A stretch of 64,000 nucleotides of DNA. Origin: Diacronema lutheri. Lineage: Eukaryota > Haptophyta > Pavlovophyceae > Pavlovales > Pavlovaceae. Within the stretch, counting starts at the first letter, position 1, and each line of letters starts with the position of its first letter. The stretch spans positions 2,542,001 to 2,606,000 of the forward strand of contig JAGTXO010000001.1 in the NCBI GenBank assembly GCA_019448385.1, given 5' to 3'. The translations under genes and the position numbers were made by a program. Shown here one piece after another: positions 60,801 to 64,000 of this stretch. Below the pieces are notes generated by a model. It did not search any database. It was not told the DNA's origin and saw only the letters and a program-made list of their open reading frames with translations.

Positions 60801-62783
60801 CAGCGCCTCGTCGAGCGACGGACGCGCGCTCGGCTTGGCAGCGGCGGCGCCTTTGCTGTCGCACGAGCCGCACTGCGCCACGCCGCGCCCATCCGTCGGT
60901 CCGACCCCCACGACGGCCTCGCCCGCGCGCGCCGCAAACGCGAGCTGGGCACAAGTCAGTGCGACACGAGGCACGTGCTCGCCCGGCAGCTCGAGCGTCG
61001 CGCCGCCCGTCCCGCTCGCGACCGGCGCGAGGAGCGCGAGGCGTCGTGCTGGCTGGCCGACGGAGGAACGGCGCCGCGCGCCAGTTGGAAGCGAGAACCA
61101 GCGCTCGGCTCCGCCCGCGCGAGCGGCCTCGCCACGCGCGCGCCCGTCGTCGCTGCCTTTGATCCCGCGCGCGGCCGCGGGCTCGTCGCCACTGTGCACA
61201 GCGCACCCAACCTGCGCGGCGTGCGCGGCGAGCTCGGGCGACGCGAAGGCTGGCACGTCCGCCACGCCGCGCGCAAACTCGCGCGCAACCGGCAGGAGCC
61301 TCACCGTCGCCTCGAGCGTGGCTGCGGCGGAAGGCTGCCCACTCGGCCCACTCGGCCCACTCGGCCCACTCGGCCCACACGGCCCACTCGGCCCACTCGG
61401 CCCACTCGGCCCACTCGACGCGCGCGGCGCGCGCGCGCTGGCGGCGCGCGGCTCGACGGAGACGAGTACGCTCGGCACGCCAAAGCAGGCGGCGAGCAGC
61501 TCCGCCGCGCCGTCCGAGAGGAGCACACGCCCGCCGGCGGGCACGAGGTCGGCCGCTGCCTCGCCCGTGCCCGCCACGCGCGCGGGCGTCGCTCCGCCCG
61601 CGAGCGCGAGCCGCTGCGCGCGCGCGAGCGCGTGACCGCGCAGGCCCCACCGCCACTCGCCGCCAAAGCCGCCGCTGATCAGACCGCCGAGCTCGGCTGC
61701 ACTTACGACCGCGCCAACGTCCAGCCAGTGCGTCGAGCGCGCGGCGCGTCCTGTCGTCGAGCCCGAGCCGATCGAGCGGAGGAGGGCCGTAAGGGATCCG
61801 AAGCCCGTCAGAGCCTCGATGCCGTCGATTGAGGTGCCGCGGCGCGCGGACCGGGTTGCGGCGGGCGCGCGTGCGCGCCGCGCCTCGGCGAACGCCTCAC
61901 GGTCGAGCTCGTGGTCCTCGTCATCATCGTCGTCGTCATCGCTGTCGATGTCGTTGCCGCCGTCATCCTCATCGTCATCGTCATTGTCGTCGTCGTCGTC
62001 ATCATCGCCGTCGTCGTCGTCGTCATCGTCGTCGTCGTCGTCGTCATTGTCGTCGTCGTCGTCCGTGTTCGCCGAGACCCGCGCGCTGCTAACCGCTCGC
62101 TCAGCGCCGTCCGCGCCGTCCACGCCCCCGCTGCAGCCACCGCTCGTCGGCGCACGGGCGGCGTTGGCTCCTGCGCGCACTGGAGCGCTGCCTTTTGGCG
62201 GTATGCCGCCTCCGACTCTGCCCGCCTCGACGATGGCGCGCCACTCGGCGCGCAGCGCCGCACGCTCGGCGTGCCGCAGGACGCGTCGGCGGAGGATGTC
62301 GATGCGCGACGGGGCTGGCGCGTGCCGGTCGACCCAGAGAACGCGGCCGTGCATCGCGAGCACCACGGCGCGCGCGCAGCGCGCAGCGCGGCGCAGCGCG
62401 CGGCCCTCGGCGCGCCCACCATCAGCCGCACCGTTCGCGTGGACGCGCCACATCACGACGACCGCCCCCGCGCCGACGGAGCAAACGTCACCGCCGTGCG
62501 CGAGGCAGACGTCGAGGAGCTCACCAAGCACGCGACGAACAATGGCCATGCCGAGGCGCGCTCCACCGCGGTGCGGGCCGTCGAGCAGCGGTGCGAGCTC
62601 GTGCAGCCCGCCGAGGCGCAGGAGCAGCACCGCCGCGCGAGCGGGCTCAGAGGACGCGTGCGCCTCAGGGCGCTCGCCCCAGTCGTCGAGCATGCGTAGC
62701 ATGTACGTGGGCATAAAGGCAGCGGCGGATGGCGGCGCGCTTGCGTGCTCCGCCCGTGCAGCACCCGCCCCGTTGACGGCCAT
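54841..62783 (-). CDS. Very large protein with degenerate soluble adenylyl cyclase-like domains
   Basis: Start at 62783 (MAVNGAGAARAE), main exon to 56381, then a proposed 56-bp GTGCGC-AG intron (56325-56380), and a last exon 56324-54841 ending TGA; about 2628 aa. Residues 22-115 resemble the first cyclase domain of ADCY10-type enzymes (AFMPTYMLRMLDDW, RRVLGELLDVCLAHGGDVCS, GAGAVVVMWRV), continuing at about 348-390 (HWLDVGAVVSAAELGGLISG, FGGEWRWGLRGHAL). A second cyclase-like part lies at about 1290-1435 (LLEVGQCAVGLRALVAF, ALAVHRALGVQLGARATMAL). Both expected metal-binding aspartates of the first domain (D in FLDISGF and GDALLAVW) are replaced, so catalysis is doubtful. PolyAsp (about 238-291) and Gly-Pro-Ser repeats interrupt it. 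The exon 2 join is less certain; the main frame would otherwise stop at 56079. Confidence 0.5.
61335..61412 (-). repeat. 9-bp repeat encoding Gly-Pro-Ser units
   Basis: About eight copies of cggcccact on the plus strand encode GPS/GPC repeats, collagen-like in pattern, inside the cyclase-like gene. Confidence 0.85.
61915..62072 (-). repeat. Trinucleotide tract encoding polyaspartate
   Basis: Mostly tcg/tca/tcatcg triplets on the plus strand, encoding long Asp runs broken by Asn, Gly and Glu. The opposite strand is also open but gives only Ser or Val runs. Confidence 0.85.
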
Positions 62784-62887
62784 CCTGTCACCGGGCCCGT
62801 GTCTGAACGTGCACCATCGTGCGGATGAAACAGAAAAGCGAAACGGAATGACACGAGCTTCAGAGTGGCGACTCACGCCGTCACGCG

Positions 62888-64000
62888 TCAGTACACGCTC
62901 GGCGCGACGCAGCAGCGTAGCCCCCGCCTCCCTTCGGCGAGCGGCGGCAAACTTTCCCACACACCTCGCTTCGGGCAGAATCGCTCGGCCGACGCGAAGT
63001 CCTCCGAGCCGTCCCACCCGCCGATCACATAGAGGCTGTCGTCGAGCGCCGCGACGCCGAGGTTCGAGCGCGCAACGAGCATCGGCTCGACGCGCTCCCA
63101 CGCGTTGCGCTCCGGGCAGTAGCGCTCGACCGAGCGCCAGCGCGACGCGCCGTCGCCGCCGCCGACCGCGTAGATATGCGCGCCGAGCACCTCGATCCCC
63201 GCCGCCGAGCGCGCCGCATTCATCGGCGCGACGTACTCCCATTCATCGCGCTTCGGGTCGTACCGCTCGACGGTGGCGACCGCGCGGTCGACGGAGCCCT
63301 CCCAGCCGCCAATGGCATAGAGCAGGCCGTTGTACACGGCGATGCCCGCGTACAGCCGCGCCGTGCGCATCTTCGCCACCGGCTCCCACCGCGCGCCGTC
63401 CGCCGAGAGGCGCTCGGCGGACGCGAGCGCGCTCTCGATCCCGTCCGTCCCGCCGACAGCGTACAGCCGACCGCCGACAACTCCGACGCCGACGCCGGAG
63501 CGCGGCGTGCCGAGCTGCGCGGCGGGCTGCCACGCGCCGCGCAGCGGCTCGAGCCGCTCGACCGTCGCGCACACCGCGCCGCTCGGGCCGGAGCCGCCAA
63601 CGCAGTAAATAACGCCGTCCAGCACCGCGACGCCCGCCTTCGAGCGCGGCGCGCGCAGCGCGGGCGCGGCGAGCCACGTGCCGCGCTCGGGGCAGAAGCG
63701 CGAGACTGCGCCCTCGACTCGGCCCTGGCTCATCTCGCCGCGCAGGCCCATCTGCCCACCGATCGCAAAGATCTCGCGCGTGCCCGCGCGGATTGTCGTG
63801 CGCGCGCGAGAGAGCGATGCGGGGCACGCGCGCGCCGTCGTCTGGAAGCGGTAGGCCTCGAGGGCGAGGCGCTCCCAGCAGGGCTGCGAGACGACGAGCG
63901 GCTCGGCGTACACCGTGTCCGAGATGAACTCGACGCGCATCAGCGGGAAGCGCACGAGCGGCAGCAGCGTGGCAAGCTCGTGCTTGCGCGCACTCTCGTC
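62888..64000 (-). CDS. BACK-Kelch (KLHL-type) protein, 5' truncated
   Basis: The frame enters at the right edge (first codon at 64000) and ends TGA 62888-62890, 370 residues. The first 50 residues are the end of a BACK domain (ARKHELATLLPLVRFPLMRV then EFISDTVYAEPLVVS and CWERLALEAYRF). Six Kelch repeats follow, each with the GG doublet: IFAIGGQMG, IYCVGGSGPSG, LYAVGGTDG, LYAIGGWEG, IYAVGGGDG and LYVIGGWDG, with W and Y four-strand spacing. KLHL proteins are substrate adaptors of CUL3 ubiquitin ligases; the BTB domain that would bind CUL3 lies outside the window. It is on the same strand as the cyclase-like gene, 104 bp upstream of that gene's start. Confidence 0.9.
   Translation of the reverse strand, partial: DESARKHELATLLPLVRFPLMRVEFISDTVYAEPLVVSQPCWERLALEAYRFQTTARACPASLSRARTTIRAGTREIFAIGGQMGLRGEMSQGRVEGAVSRFCPERGTWLAAPALRAPRSKAGVAVLDGVIYCVGGSGPSGAVCATVERLEPLRGAWQPAAQLGTPRSGVGVGVVGGRLYAVGGTDGIESALASAERLSADGARWEPVAKMRTARLYAGIAVYNGLLYAIGGWEGSVDRAVATVERYDPKRDEWEYVAPMNAARSAAGIEVLGAHIYAVGGGDGASRWRSVERYCPERNAWERVEPMLVARSNLGVAALDDSLYVIGGWDGSEDFASAERFCPKRGVWESLPPLAEGRRGLRCCVAPSVY

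Noticed and set aside
61335-61412. Regular 9-bp direct repeats as a possible CRISPR-like array
   Set aside because: There are no spacers, and the repeats are coding Gly-Pro-Ser triplets inside a eukaryotic gene.
59881-61635. 584-codon plus-strand frame (Ser/Ala-rich) opposite the cyclase-like gene
   Set aside because: Composition is that of a reverse-complement shadow; the minus strand carries the cyclase-like motifs.
63243-63827. Arg-rich minus-strand frame inside the Kelch gene
   Set aside because: A shadow of the Kelch repeats in another phase; it lacks the GG doublets.

Overview
The window is nuclear DNA from a very GC-rich, gene-dense eukaryote, most likely a unicellular alga. I favour a haptophyte such as a Prymnesium, Chrysochromulina or Emiliania relative; a pelagophyte or other secondary-plastid alga is not excluded. 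The grounds are eukaryote-only families (an EDEM mannosidase, a KDEL-receptor-like protein, POP5, a dynamin, Strawberry notch, SELENOK, an SFI1-like repeat protein), spliceosomal introns, two proteins with a signal-peptide-plus-transit-like start, and a TGA-containing selenoprotein with a downstream SECIS-like fold. I recognise no rRNA, tRNA, CRISPR array, LTR element or capsid gene.

Region 1 (1-28.5 kb) is packed with host genes. In order they are: EDEM (5' cut), a ShKT + KDEL-receptor-like fusion, a PUS1-type pseudouridine synthase (-), a tandem NTF2-like protein (-), an AFG1 ATPase, an mL38/PEBP-like protein (-), a dynamin-related GTPase, WDR55, POP5 (-), an AIG2-like cyclotransferase, selenoprotein K, a DDT/WHIM chromatin protein (-), an MSS51-C protein, a LON-domain protein (-), and an 8.4-kb single-exon membrane protein ending in a STRA6-like domain. 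Many genes are divergent pairs with only 48-90 bp between start codons, so promoters must be shared. Predicted introns are 56-252 bp and most begin GTGCGC; one begins GC.

Region 2 (about 28.5-39.7 kb) is an accessory island, less GC-rich, with eroded genes. It holds a hAT transposase piece, a 189-bp tandem repeat, a four-copy satellite with poly-G tracts, very long poly-G and poly-C runs, a fold-back element with about 200-bp inverted ends, and two minus-strand remnants that look like the C-terminal part of Fanzor (eukaryotic TnpB-like) nucleases. Each Fanzor-like remnant has a copy of one conserved repeat block on its 3' side.

Region 3 (39.8-64 kb) returns to host genes: RNase T2 (-), an NHL-repeat/proline-rich/TM/FKBP protein, Strawberry notch (-, five exons), an SFI1-like centrin-binding repeat protein, a very large protein resembling soluble adenylyl cyclase but lacking metal-binding aspartates (-), and a BACK-Kelch protein cut by the right edge (-). 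A repeat at 54.6 kb matches one in the island. The genes share no single pathway; the set is ordinary housekeeping (ER quality control, RNA processing, mitochondrial and plastid maintenance, chromatin, cytoskeleton). All splice models are read by eye from frame, motif and splice-site agreement.
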